DNA of 64,000 nucleotides. Source: an uncultured Parabacteroides sp. GTDB taxonomy: Bacteria; Bacteroidota; Bacteroidia; Bacteroidales; Tannerellaceae. The stretch covers positions 33,377 through 97,376 of the forward strand of contig CAKUZF010000003.1 in NCBI GenBank assembly GCA_934718155.1, read 5' to 3'. Below are positions 17,885-26,666 of this stretch, one piece after another. Position 1 is the first letter of the stretch, and every line of letters begins with the position of its first letter. The notes beneath the pieces are model-generated. The model did no database searches. It was not told the origin of the DNA and saw only the letters and a program-made list of their open reading frames with translations. The translations under genes were made by a program, and so were the position numbers.

Positions 17885-18619
17885 TTAATCAAACACACTT
17901 TGCAACACGGCAAGCGACTTGATTTCAGGGAAATCGGGCACATGCAGGCGGTAATATGCAAGAATGGATTGCAAGATCGCCATTCGCTCATGACGAGAGA
18001 AGCCAAATAAAGCCATATTCTCAAAACGAATACGCAAAAGACGCACGAAAACCACCGTTTCGGCCGGCGAAAGGAAATGGCGATGAAAAGGCGGCGCATC
18101 AACAAACTCGCCATTCAGCAGATCGAAGCAATGATCCGGCTTATAGGCATCCACATTCGGAAAGATGCCCAATGGCTGTAGCAGGCCCAACAAAAAAACC
18201 AGATGGAAATTAGCGATGCCTTGATCAAGAGCCTCCAGCAGCTGGATCGAGTCGTAAAGGTAATGAAACAAACGCGGGTCGGGCTCCGTTTCCTTTAGCA
18301 CCCTAAACAGCACTTCCGAGAGGAAAAGAGCCAGCATGCTCTTTACGGGATCCGTGGCCACATCCGTCAAGGGGAAACAAGCATGCGCCTCCTTGATGCG
18401 GTGAATGTCACGTTTCGGTTGGTGATCCACCTCCATCTCCCAAACCGTGAGCGGAGCGAAGAGCGCCTTCGAGACGCCCCCTTGCTTCCTTCGGGAGCGA
18501 CTCACCAGGTAAGCAGCTCGCCCAAAAGCCTCGGTATACATATATATAATAGCATACTTATCGTTGTAAGGAATCGCATGCAACACGATTCCACGCGTCT
18601 TATTCCACATATTAGCCAT
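17885..18619 (-). CDS. recO: DNA repair protein RecO
   Basis: The 244-residue protein helps load RecA on SSB-coated DNA in the RecFOR pathway. The N-terminal OB fold is visible ('TRGIVLHAIPYNDKYAIIYMYT', 'GRAAYLVSRSRRK'), followed by a helical C-terminal domain. The zinc-finger cysteines found in some RecO proteins are not obvious. It is divergent from tRNA-Glu and rpsT. Confidence 0.92.
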   Translation of the reverse strand: MANMWNKTRGIVLHAIPYNDKYAIIYMYTEAFGRAAYLVSRSRRKQGGVSKALFAPLTVWEMEVDHQPKRDIHRIKEAHACFPLTDVATDPVKSMLALFLSEVLFRVLKETEPDPRLFHYLYDSIQLLEALDQGIANFHLVFLLGLLQPLGIFPNVDAYKPDHCFDLLNGEFVDAPPFHRHFLSPAETVVFVRLLRIRFENMALFGFSRHERMAILQSILAYYRLHVPDFPEIKSLAVLQSVFD

Positions 18620-18678
18620 TCATATTCTTTGTGACAAAGCAAAAGTAAACATTAAAATCGAATTTTTCCTCGAAAAGT

Positions 18679-18709
18679 TTTGCAAGTTCAAGGAATAGAC
18701 CTATCTTTG
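18679..18709 (+). promoter_or_regulatory. Promoter of tRNA-Glu and rpsT
   Basis: TTTG (18679-18682), 19 bp, TATCTTTG (18702-18709): a full consensus match about 50 bp upstream of tRNA-Glu. Confidence 0.87.
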
Positions 18710-18759
18710 CACCGCAAATAAGGAAGGCTTCTTCCTTTCGGGCATAGTTATGCTGCGTT

Positions 18760-18831
18760 GGCCCATTCGTCTATCGGCTAGGACGCAAGATTTTCATTCT
18801 TGAAAGAGGGGTTCGATTCCCCTATGGGCTA
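18760..18831 (+). tRNA. tRNA-Glu (anticodon UUC)
   Basis: A 72-nt cloverleaf with acceptor GGCCCAT/ATGGGCT (first pair G-U), anticodon stem CAAGA/TCTTG with loop TTTTCAT, and discriminator A. CCA is not encoded. rpsT follows 42 bp downstream on the same strand. Confidence 0.95.
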
Positions 18832-18873
18832 CAATAAACAGGAATAAAAAAATAATAAAGAGAAGATCTAGAA

Positions 18874-19128
18874 ATGGCAAATCATAAGTCATCAATCAAG
18901 AGAATCAGACAGACTAACGCAAGACGTCTTCGTAACAGATATTACGCAAAAACAGCTCGTAACGCTATGCGTGTATTGCGTGCTACGGAAGACAAGAACG
19001 AGGCTACAGCATTGTTCCCGAAGGTATGCTCTATGTTGGACAAGTTGGCAAAGAAGCATGTTATCCACAAGAACAAGGCTGGTAACCTGAAATCAAAGTT
19101 GGCAAAGCACGTGAATGGCTTAGCCTAA
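18874..19128 (+). CDS. rpsT: 30S ribosomal protein S20
   Basis: The 84-residue, strongly basic helical protein matches S20: 'ANHKSSIKRIRQTNARRLRN' at the start and a Lys-rich C-terminus. It is probably co-transcribed with tRNA-Glu and ends at an intrinsic terminator. Confidence 0.97.
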   Translation: MANHKSSIKRIRQTNARRLRNRYYAKTARNAMRVLRATEDKNEATALFPKVCSMLDKLAKKHVIHKNKAGNLKSKLAKHVNGLA

Positions 19129-19159
19129 GCAAAAACGTATTTATACGAGTATCTAGCAT

Positions 19160-19190
19160 AAGCCGGACTTATAATAAGTCCGGCTTTTTT
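19160..19190 (+). terminator. Intrinsic terminator of rpsT
   Basis: A 12-bp perfect stem (19160-19171 with 19175-19186) with a 3-nt loop is followed by T6 counted from the stem end. Confidence 0.9.
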
Positions 19191-19232
19191 GCATTTTAGC
19201 TTGCCAAGCTTCTTTATCTCAACAAAAATCAC

Positions 19233-19240
19233 TATTTTTG
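19233..19240 (+). promoter_or_regulatory. -7 promoter box of gyrB
   Basis: TATTTTTG, 53 bp upstream of the gyrB start. No TTTG is found at the expected -33 position. Confidence 0.5.
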
Positions 19241-19293
19241 ACAGCTAAATTGCATAAATAGGATTATTCAGAAAACAATAAATAGATATACTC

Positions 19294-21249
19294 ATGAGTG
19301 AAGAGATAAAGCAAACGTCCAACGAGTACTCTGCGGATAGTATTCAGGTACTTGAGGGCTTAGAGGCGGTACGAAAAAGACCTTCCATGTATATTGGCGA
19401 TACGAGCGAGAAAGGTCTCCATCACCTGGTCTATGAGGTAGTCGATAACTCTATCGACGAAGCCTTAGCGGGTTATTGCAAGAACATCGACGTCGTGATC
19501 AATCCTGACAACTCGATCACAGTGACGGACGATGGCCGTGGTATTCCGGTCGACATTCATGAGAAAGAGGGAAAATCTGCTCTTGAGGTTGTACTGACCG
19601 TACTCCACGCTGGTGGTAAATTCGACAAGGGCACATACAAGGTGTCTGGTGGTCTGCACGGTGTGGGTGTTTCGTGTGTAAACGCCCTTTCCACCTACCT
19701 GAAGGCAGAGGTTCGTCGCAACGGGCATATCTACATGCAAGAGTTTTCTTGCGGCAAGCCCCTACACGGCGTTGAGATCATCGGTGATACCCAAAAGACC
19801 GGTACAACCATCACATTCAAACCCGACGGATCGATCTTCTCCGTCACCGAATACAAATACGACACACTGGCTTCACGCCTCCGCGAACTGGCGTTCTTGA
19901 ACGCGGGCATCAACCTGCGCCTGACCGATAAACGCACCCAGAAAGAGGATGGCTCTTACAAGAGCGAAGTGTTCCATTCCGATGAAGGCTTAAAGGAGTT
20001 CGTTCGCTACATCGACCATTCCAAGGAAAAGCTGATCGATGACGTAATCCATATTGTCACCGAGAAACAAGGCATTCCCGTTGAGGTGGCCATGACCTAC
20101 AATACGTCATACAACGAGAGTGTCTACTCCTACGTGAACGACATCCACACCATCGAGGGCGGTACACACTTAGCCGGCTTCCGCCGCGGCTTGACCCGTA
20201 CGCTGAAGAAGTATGCCGACGACTCTAAGCTGTTAGAGAAAGCTAAAGTGGAGATCACGGGCGACGACTTCCGTGAGGGTCTGACCGCCGTAATCTCCAT
20301 CAAAGTGGCAGAACCTCAGTTCGAAGGACAGACCAAGACCAAATTAGGAAACAGCGAGGTAACCGGAGCTGTAGATCAGGCTGTAGGCGAAGCGTTAGGC
20401 TACTATTTGGAGGAGCATCCGAAAGAGGCGAAAACAATTGTCGAGAAGGTAATCTTGGCAGCCAGCGCCCGTGTGGCAGCCCGCAAGGCGCGCGAGCAGG
20501 TACAACGAAAATCTCCACTCACTGGCGGTGGCCTTCCAGGCAAGTTGGCCGATTGCTCATCGAAAGATGCCTCAATCTGCGAGTTGTTCCTCGTCGAGGG
20601 AGATTCTGCAGGAGGAACGGCTAAGCAGGGTCGCGACCGTACGTTCCAAGCCATCCTGCCGCTTCGTGGTAAGATCTTGAACGTAGAGAAAGCTATGGAC
20701 CACAAGGTGTTCGAGAGCGAAGAGATTCAGAACATCTACCGCGCAATGGGCGTAACAGTCGGTACAGAGGAAGACCCCAAAGCATTGAACCTGGAGAAAC
20801 TGCGCTATCATAAAATCATCATCATGACCGATGCCGATGTGGATGGTAGCCATATCGCAACATTGATCCTGACCTTCTTCTTCCGTCGAATGCGTGCGGT
20901 AATAGAGAATGGTTATGTCTATCTGGCCACTCCTCCTCTCTACAAATGCTCGAAAGGCAAGGTAGAGGAGTATTGCTGGACCGACCAACAGCGCCAGCAG
21001 TTCATCCTGAGATATGGTGGCGGCAACGAGAATCAGATCCACACCCAGCGCTACAAAGGTTTGGGTGAGATGAACGACCATCAACTCTGGGAGACAACCA
21101 TGAGCCCCGAGAACCGCACTTTGAAGCAAATCACGATTGATAACGCAGCCGAGGCAGACCAAATCTTCGCCATGCTGATGGGCGAGGATGTAGGCCCGCG
21201 TCGCGAATTCATCGAGGAGCATGCGACCTATGCAAAGATTGACGCATAA
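19294..21249 (+). CDS. gyrB: DNA gyrase subunit B
   Basis: The 651-residue ATPase subunit of gyrase introduces negative supercoils with GyrA. The order of domains is intact: GHKL ATPase ('YEVVDNSIDEALAGYC', 'GGLHGVGVSCVNALS'), transducer, and TOPRIM ('LVEGDSAGGTAKQGRDR', 'MTDADVDGSHI'), closing with 'QRYKGLGEMN'. The length matches the short GyrB form. Its last 29 bp overlap the next gene's first possible ATG. Confidence 0.98.
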   Translation: MSEEIKQTSNEYSADSIQVLEGLEAVRKRPSMYIGDTSEKGLHHLVYEVVDNSIDEALAGYCKNIDVVINPDNSITVTDDGRGIPVDIHEKEGKSALEVVLTVLHAGGKFDKGTYKVSGGLHGVGVSCVNALSTYLKAEVRRNGHIYMQEFSCGKPLHGVEIIGDTQKTGTTITFKPDGSIFSVTEYKYDTLASRLRELAFLNAGINLRLTDKRTQKEDGSYKSEVFHSDEGLKEFVRYIDHSKEKLIDDVIHIVTEKQGIPVEVAMTYNTSYNESVYSYVNDIHTIEGGTHLAGFRRGLTRTLKKYADDSKLLEKAKVEITGDDFREGLTAVISIKVAEPQFEGQTKTKLGNSEVTGAVDQAVGEALGYYLEEHPKEAKTIVEKVILAASARVAARKAREQVQRKSPLTGGGLPGKLADCSSKDASICELFLVEGDSAGGTAKQGRDRTFQAILPLRGKILNVEKAMDHKVFESEEIQNIYRAMGVTVGTEEDPKALNLEKLRYHKIIIMTDADVDGSHIATLILTFFFRRMRAVIENGYVYLATPPLYKCSKGKVEEYCWTDQQRQQFILRYGGGNENQIHTQRYKGLGEMNDHQLWETTMSPENRTLKQITIDNAAEADQIFAMLMGEDVGPRREFIEEHATYAKIDA

Positions 21250-22987
21250 TACCGACAACTATGATATCCACTGCGAGGAGCACTCTGCTCCTCGTATTGG
21301 TATATCGGCCAACCGAAAAGAGGGAACCTCTTGCATTGCCGAGACCTACGTGAATGCGGTGATCCGTGCGGGGGGTGCCCCGGTTTTAATCCCGGTCACG
21401 ACCAACAAGCAGGTATTGACAACCCTTGTAGAAAGTTTAGACGGGTTGCTTATGAGCGGAGGCGGCGACATCAACCCGCTCTATTTGCAAGAAGAGCCTA
21501 TTCGGGCCTTGCAAGATGCCGACAACCTGCGCGATGAATACGACATAATCCTGTTGCGATTGGCCCTCAACCGCCAGCTGCCCATCTTGGGTATCTGCCG
21601 AGGCCATCAGGAGGCGAACGCCCTTTTAGGAGGCACACTCTATCAAGACATCTATACACAGACTGCTACCTCGCAGAAGCACAGCCAGCAAATCGCTCGT
21701 GAGTTTGCTTCGCACACAGTTAAAGTGGCGGAGGGAAGCATCTTGAGCCAACTATTCAACGGCCAAGAGCGTGTCGAGGTCAACTCTTTCCACCATCAAG
21801 CGGTCAAACAAGTGGCACCCGGATTGCGCGAGAACGCCGTGGCCGCCGATGGGCTCAACGAAGGATTCGAAGACCCTGAGAAACCGATCCTTTGCGTGCA
21901 ATGGCATCCCGAGGCAATGGCCGCCAATGGCAATGAGGAGATGACCAACATCTTCCGTTGGCATGTGCAAGCGGCTCGTTGTTTCGCCAAAGCCAAAGCC
22001 ATCCACCAGCGCATACTCACCATCGACTCGCATACCGATACTCCCATGATCTTCCCGGGCAACTTCAACATCGGCCGTAAGGAGGGCGGGAAGGTGAACC
22101 TTCCCTTCATGGAGGAAGGCAAGATCGATGCCGTTTTCATGGCAGCGTATATCCCTCAAGGCGAACGGGATGAGGCCTCACTGCAACAAGCCAATGCATA
22201 TGCGACCGAACGTCTTTCACAAGTCAAGCGACAGGCACTGATCAACCCAACCCGCATGGCGATCGCCACTACACCCGAAGAGGTAGCAGCGTTGAAACAG
22301 GTGGGGAAGAAAGCCATCTGCCTGGGCGTGGAAAACGGCTACGCCATAGGAAAAGAGCTGACCAACGTCGAGCGGTTCCGCCAGATGGGAGTTAGCTACA
22401 TTACGCTTTGCCACAATGGCGACAACGATATTTGCGACTCCGCAAGAGGCAATGGCGAATGGGGTGGACTGAGTTCCTTTGGCAAAAAGGTCATACACGA
22501 GATGAACCGAACAGGCCTCCTGGTCGATCTCTCTCATGCGGCCATAAGCAGCTTCTACGACGCACTGGCGGAGAGCCAAGTGCCCATCGTATGCTCCCAC
22601 TCCTCGTCGAGAGCCCTTTGCGACCATCCTCGCAACTTGACCGACGATCAGCTACGTGCATTGGCCGCACAAGGAGGCGTGGCTCAAGTCTGCCTCTACA
22701 AAGGATTTATCAATCCTCAGTCAGAGAAAGCTTCCCTCAGCGATGCGATTCGCCACATCAACCATTTCGTCGAGGTAATGGGCATCGATCATGTAGGCAT
22801 TGGCTCAGACTTCGACGGCGATGGCGAACTGATTGGCTGCGCCGCCACCAACGAATTAATCAACATCACGGTCCGCCTTTTGCAGGAGGGCTATAGCGAA
22901 GATGATATTCGCAAGATCTGGGGAGGCAATTGGCTGCGAGTTTGGAGCCAAGCTTTGAGCTATGCGAATGCGACAAGAAACAAATAA
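21221..22987 (+). CDS. Fused C26 glutamine-amidotransferase-like hydrolase and M19 dipeptidase, no signal peptide
   Basis: The 588-residue protein joins two hydrolases. Residues about 25-255 are a peptidase C26/gamma-glutamyl-GABA hydrolase domain with nucleophile Cys126 in GICRGHQ and His229/Glu231 in QWHPE. Residues about 262-580 are a membrane-dipeptidase (M19) domain with all metal ligands: His271 and Asp273 (SHTDTP), Glu371 (VENGY), His439 (DLSHA), His460 (CSHSSS), plus Asp530. No signal peptide is seen, so it should be cytosolic. The ATG at 21221 overlaps gyrB; the ATG at 21230, with GAGGAG 10 nt upstream, is equally possible. A secreted paralogue follows directly. It may strip gamma-glutamyl groups and then split the dipeptide left. 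Confidence 0.88.
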   Translation: MRPMQRLTHNTDNYDIHCEEHSAPRIGISANRKEGTSCIAETYVNAVIRAGGAPVLIPVTTNKQVLTTLVESLDGLLMSGGGDINPLYLQEEPIRALQDADNLRDEYDIILLRLALNRQLPILGICRGHQEANALLGGTLYQDIYTQTATSQKHSQQIAREFASHTVKVAEGSILSQLFNGQERVEVNSFHHQAVKQVAPGLRENAVAADGLNEGFEDPEKPILCVQWHPEAMAANGNEEMTNIFRWHVQAARCFAKAKAIHQRILTIDSHTDTPMIFPGNFNIGRKEGGKVNLPFMEEGKIDAVFMAAYIPQGERDEASLQQANAYATERLSQVKRQALINPTRMAIATTPEEVAALKQVGKKAICLGVENGYAIGKELTNVERFRQMGVSYITLCHNGDNDICDSARGNGEWGGLSSFGKKVIHEMNRTGLLVDLSHAAISSFYDALAESQVPIVCSHSSSRALCDHPRNLTDDQLRALAAQGGVAQVCLYKGFINPQSEKASLSDAIRHINHFVEVMGIDHVGIGSDFDGDGELIGCAATNELINITVRLLQEGYSEDDIRKIWGGNWLRVWSQALSYANATRNK

Positions 22988-23013
22988 CTTATATAGACGA
23001 ACAGTATACAAAG

Positions 23014-24861
23014 ATGAAGAAAGTCTTACTTACCATGCTGGGAGCCCTTGCCCTACTCAGTGGAGCCAAGGCGCAAACACCAGGATCGGATCTGCCGAAC
23101 CTGAAACAACTATTCGAACTTACCGACTCGATCGATGTCAATTTGCGTGCGAACTTTTCTCCGCTGATCGGCCTTTCGGCCAGCATCAGCAACAATGGGT
23201 ATTCACAAGTGAGCGCCACCTACATCAATGCGATTGTAAAAGCAGGTGGAACGCCCGTAATTATTCCCGCAGTGACGGATGGACAAGTCTTACGCAACAC
23301 GCTGGCTAATCTCGACGGATTGGTATTGGTGGGCGGAGCAGATGTCAACCCCATGTGGTATGGCGAGCAGCCTATCCAACAGCTGGGAGGTGTCGACCCC
23401 GTGCGAGATCTCTACGAATTGAAGCTGATCAAGATGGCCAGCGACCACAATATCCCCATCTTAGGCATCTGCCGAGGCAGTCAGTTGCTGAACGTCGCAT
23501 TTGGCGGCACGCTCTATCAAGACATTCCTTCGCAACGCAAAGGCAAGGCCATCAAACATCTACAAACAATGCCTGGCTCTTACGGCACGCACACGGTTTA
23601 TGTAGAGAAAGATTCTCCTATCGCTCAGATTTTCGGAAAAGACACGTTGTCGATCAACTCTTTCCACCATCAAGCGGTGAAAGACCTCGCTCCCAACTTC
23701 AAGGCTGTAGCCTATGCGCCCGACAGCACGATCGAGGCCATCTCGGCCTATCCCAACAAGCCCATCTTAGGCTTGCAATGGCATCCCGAAGGCATGATTG
23801 CCGGTGGCGACACCACCATGCTCAAGGTGTTCAAACACATCGTAGCCAAGGCCGAGACTTTTCATAAAGCCAAGCAGATGCACCAGCGTTTCCTCTCGGT
23901 CGATACCCATACCGACACGCCTTTTTGGTTTAATCGCCCTGGATTCGACATCGCCTCACGCGAGCGCAACCGAGTAAACCTGCCCAAGATGCAAGAGGGC
24001 TACCTCGACGGTGTGTTCCTCGCCGCCTACATCGGGCAAGGTAAGCGCGACGACGCCTCCTTGCAAGCTGCGGTCGAGAAGGTTACCGATCTGATTAAAG
24101 GCATTCACAAGCAAGCCGAAAACAACGCCGACCTCTGCGGAGTTGCCACGACTGAGACCGACCTCGTTCGGCTGAAAGGCGAAGGCAAAAGAGCCTTCTT
24201 CATCGGCATCGAAAACGGCTATGGCATTGGCAAGGATTTATCCAACATCGCACGCTTCAAGCAGATGGGTGTCAACTACATCACGTTGTGCCACTCTTAC
24301 GATAACGATATCTGCGACTCTTCCACCCATACCAAGAAGGAATGGAACGGACTGAGCCCATTCGGCCGACAAGTCGTCGAGGAGATGAACCGACAAGGTG
24401 TCATGATCGACATGTCGCACGCTTCCGAGAAGTCATTCTGGGACGTGATCGAGCTCACGAAAGCGCCGATCATTTGCTCTCACTCCTCCTCACGCGCCCT
24501 TTGCGATCACGATCGCAACCTGACCGACGACCAACTGCGCGCCTTGGCCAAGAATGGCGGTGTGGCACAAGTCTGCCTCCTGAACGCCTACATCAACAAA
24601 GATCGCAAAGCGGCCAGCGTGACCGATGCGGTTGAGCATATCGACCACATGGTGAAGGTGGCGGGCATCGACCACGTAGGTATTGGCTCCGACTTCGACG
24701 GCGGTGGCGGCTTGATTGGCTGCGAGGGCGACAACGACCTGATCCAAATCACGGTGAAACTGATCGAGAAGGGATATTCTGAAAACGACATCGCCAAGAT
24801 TTGGGGAGGCAACCTGCTTCGTGTGCTCAACCAGGTGCAGGCGGCTGCCACAATGAAATAA
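23014..24861 (+). CDS. Fused C26 hydrolase and M19 dipeptidase, exported paralogue
   Basis: The 615-residue protein is a tandem paralogue of the gene before it but begins with a signal peptide (KKVLLTMLGALALLSG, cleavage after AKA), placing it in the periplasm. The start is set at 23014 because the upstream part of the frame has no signal-like sequence and overlaps the previous gene. Catalytic residues are kept: Cys153 (GICRGSQ), His257/Glu259 (QWHPE), and the M19 set His299, Asp301, Glu400, His469, His490, Asp560. The two genes are 26 bp apart and likely form an operon with the glutaminyl-cyclase-like gene and sufE. Substrates are unproven; gamma-glutamyl peptides such as glutathione or cell-wall peptides are candidates. 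Confidence 0.88.
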   Translation: MKKVLLTMLGALALLSGAKAQTPGSDLPNLKQLFELTDSIDVNLRANFSPLIGLSASISNNGYSQVSATYINAIVKAGGTPVIIPAVTDGQVLRNTLANLDGLVLVGGADVNPMWYGEQPIQQLGGVDPVRDLYELKLIKMASDHNIPILGICRGSQLLNVAFGGTLYQDIPSQRKGKAIKHLQTMPGSYGTHTVYVEKDSPIAQIFGKDTLSINSFHHQAVKDLAPNFKAVAYAPDSTIEAISAYPNKPILGLQWHPEGMIAGGDTTMLKVFKHIVAKAETFHKAKQMHQRFLSVDTHTDTPFWFNRPGFDIASRERNRVNLPKMQEGYLDGVFLAAYIGQGKRDDASLQAAVEKVTDLIKGIHKQAENNADLCGVATTETDLVRLKGEGKRAFFIGIENGYGIGKDLSNIARFKQMGVNYITLCHSYDNDICDSSTHTKKEWNGLSPFGRQVVEEMNRQGVMIDMSHASEKSFWDVIELTKAPIICSHSSSRALCDHDRNLTDDQLRALAKNGGVAQVCLLNAYINKDRKAASVTDAVEHIDHMVKVAGIDHVGIGSDFDGGGGLIGCEGDNDLIQITVKLIEKGYSENDIAKIWGGNLLRVLNQVQAAATMK

Positions 24862-24885
24862 CGAATAAAAAAACGTATAATCGGA

Positions 24886-25887
24886 ATGAAGACAAAGCTT
24901 ATTCCCCTGTTCTCGCTCCTGCTTTTGGTGGCTTGCGGATCGTCGAGCAACCAAGAGCCCACGGCGACCACAACAATCATGCAACCTGCTGCGGCCCTAC
25001 CGACGCAAGCCGAAGCGGCATTCAATGCCGATAGCGCCTACGCCTACGTGGCCAACCAAGTGGCCTTCGGCCCCCGCGTGCCAAACACAAAAGCCCATAA
25101 GCAATGTGGCGACTACCTCGCCGCCGAGTTGGTTCGTTTTGGCGCAAAGGTCTATCAGCAAGAGGCCAGCCTCACGGCCTACGACGGTACGCGCCTCGAG
25201 GCCCGCAACCTGATCGGCTCTTTCAACCCCGAGCAGACCCGCCGGGTGCTGTTGTTCGCCCATTGGGATTGCCGTCCCTATTCCGACCACGATCCCGATG
25301 CGGCCAACCATCACAAACCCGTCGATGGAGCCGACGATGGGGCCAGCGGAGTGGGCGTGTTGCTCGAAATCGCACGCCAATTGGGGCAGAAAGCGCCTCA
25401 AGTGGGCGTAGATATCCTCTTCTGCGATGCAGAAGACTATGGCACGCCCGAATTTGTGGATAGCTATAAGCCCGACACCTGGTGCCTCGGCACTCAATTC
25501 TGGGTAAAGAATCCGCACGTGAAGGGCTACAAGGCCGAGTTTGGCATCCTGCTCGACATGGTAGGCGGCCGCAACGCCACCTTCTTCCGCGAGTTCCAAA
25601 GCCAGCGAGCCGCAGCTCCCATCCTCGAGATGGTCTGGAGCAAAGCGCGCGACTTGGGCTATGGGAAGTATTTCATCAATGCCGAAGGTGGTGCCATCAC
25701 CGACGATCATCAGTATGTCATCAGCGGCTTACGCATCCCCTCGATCGACATCATCAACTATGATCCCGACTCAAAGACTGGCTTCGCCCCCTACTGGCAT
25801 ACGCAAAAAGACAATATGGACAACATCGACCGCGAGACCTTGAAAGCCGTTGGCGAAACGGTCTTAGCGGTGATTTACAATCAATAA
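24886..25887 (+). CDS. M28-family lipoprotein, probable glutaminyl-peptide cyclotransferase
   Basis: The 333-residue protein has a lipoprotein signal (LLLLVAC, lipid on Cys17) followed by a Ser/Thr/Ala linker and one M28 domain. Metal-site residues are visible: His126 in AHWDCRPY, the Asp pair 150-151 in GADDGASG, Glu183 in FCDAEDYG and His275 in TDDHQY. The spacing and 'DAEDYG' resemble the type II glutaminyl cyclases described in Porphyromonas and Tannerella, which convert N-terminal Gln of exported proteins to pyroglutamate after signal cleavage. An aminopeptidase remains possible. It follows the exported C26-M19 gene by 24 bp. Confidence 0.82.
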   Translation: MKTKLIPLFSLLLLVACGSSSNQEPTATTTIMQPAAALPTQAEAAFNADSAYAYVANQVAFGPRVPNTKAHKQCGDYLAAELVRFGAKVYQQEASLTAYDGTRLEARNLIGSFNPEQTRRVLLFAHWDCRPYSDHDPDAANHHKPVDGADDGASGVGVLLEIARQLGQKAPQVGVDILFCDAEDYGTPEFVDSYKPDTWCLGTQFWVKNPHVKGYKAEFGILLDMVGGRNATFFREFQSQRAAAPILEMVWSKARDLGYGKYFINAEGGAITDDHQYVISGLRIPSIDIINYDPDSKTGFAPYWHTQKDNMDNIDRETLKAVGETVLAVIYNQ

Positions 25888-25902
25888 AAGGGAAATCTAA
25901 GA

Positions 25903-26331
25903 ATGAGTATCAACGAATTGCAAGACAACGTTATCGAAGAGTTTTCCGCCTTCGACGACTGGATGGATAAATATGCGCTCCTGATCGACCTTGGCAACTC
26001 ACTGCCTGCCCTCGACGAGCGCTATAAGACGGAGAGCAACCTCATCGAGGGTTGCCAAAGCCGTGTGTGGCTGCAAGCCGACTACGTGGATGGTAAGATT
26101 CACTTCCAAGGCGAGAGCGACGCCGTCATCGTAAAAGGCATCGTCAGCCTCCTGATTCAAGTGTTGAACGACCACACGCCTCAGGAGATTCTCGACGCCG
26201 ACCTCTACTTCATCGAGCAGGTAGGCCTGAAAGAGCACCTCTCTCCCACCCGCTCTAATGGCCTTGTAGCCATGGTAAAGCAGATGCGCCTCTACGCCAT
26301 GGCGTTCAGGGCGAAAGAGCTGGAGAAGTAG
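25903..26331 (+). CDS. sufE: Cysteine desulfuration protein SufE
   Basis: The 142-residue protein accepts sulfur from the SufS desulfurase for Fe-S cluster assembly. The key Cys51 lies in EGCQSRVW, at the family position, and the C-terminal region 'HLSPTRSNGLVAMVKQM' is typical. It is 15 bp after the M28 gene and ends the operon at an intrinsic terminator. No other suf gene is nearby. Confidence 0.95.
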   Translation: MSINELQDNVIEEFSAFDDWMDKYALLIDLGNSLPALDERYKTESNLIEGCQSRVWLQADYVDGKIHFQGESDAVIVKGIVSLLIQVLNDHTPQEILDADLYFIEQVGLKEHLSPTRSNGLVAMVKQMRLYAMAFRAKELEK

Positions 26332-26365
26332 ACCAACGGCAGAGCCTACAGCAACAAAAAAACAT

Positions 26366-26421
26366 GCACGCAGAGACTCATCGGCGCAATAGTGCCAGGA
26401 GTTCTCTGCGTGCTATTTTTT
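26366..26421 (+). terminator. Terminator of sufE
   Basis: Imperfect 14-bp arms (26366-26379 and 26399-26413, one bulged A) are followed by a T-rich stretch (26414-26421). Confidence 0.75.
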
Positions 26422-26430
26422 GGCTCCTAC

Positions 26431-26532
26431 AATCGGATGAAAAGCTCATATGCCCCACGGTCGGCGCGCGCCTGCTACGGGGTTGCTCCGAAGCCATAGC
26501 CCTGCCCGATTTTTTTTTATTGTAAAAAAAAA
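26431..26532. other. GC-rich structured segment ending in T9 and A9 runs
   Basis: A GC-rich block lies in an otherwise AT-rich junction. It starts with ATCGG (26432-26436), contains a CCCC...GGGG pairing around the palindrome GGCGCGCGCC, and closes with CCGAT followed by nine Ts (26510-26518). After a 5-nt gap nine As follow (26524-26532). The form, a structured block with a hairpin closing just before a T-run, would suit a small RNA with its own terminator, but no promoter was found. Confidence 0.35.
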
Positions 26533-26569
26533 CGAGTTTATTTGGGTCGCCCAGCTATCAGATATGGTA

Positions 26570-26619
26570 ATTTTTTTTTTTGTATGCGCATATATATATG
26601 CGCATACAAAAAAAAAAAT
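26570..26619. repeat. 50-bp perfect palindrome without spacer
   Basis: The sequence is A, eleven Ts, GTATGCGCATATA and then the exact reverse complement of all this, centred between 26594 and 26595. Arms are 25 bp with no mismatch and no loop. The T-run precedes and the A-run follows the hairpin on both strands, so it does not have the form of an intrinsic terminator. It can form a cruciform, or an RNA hairpin with U-A ends. Confidence 0.93.
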
Positions 26620-26666
26620 CAATATGCTCGCGTTTTACGATAAACAAAACGATTTGTGTAAAATTC

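Noticed and set aside
26570..26619. Palindrome as an intrinsic terminator
   Set aside because: The T-run precedes and an A-run follows the hairpin on both strands, the reverse of what termination needs.
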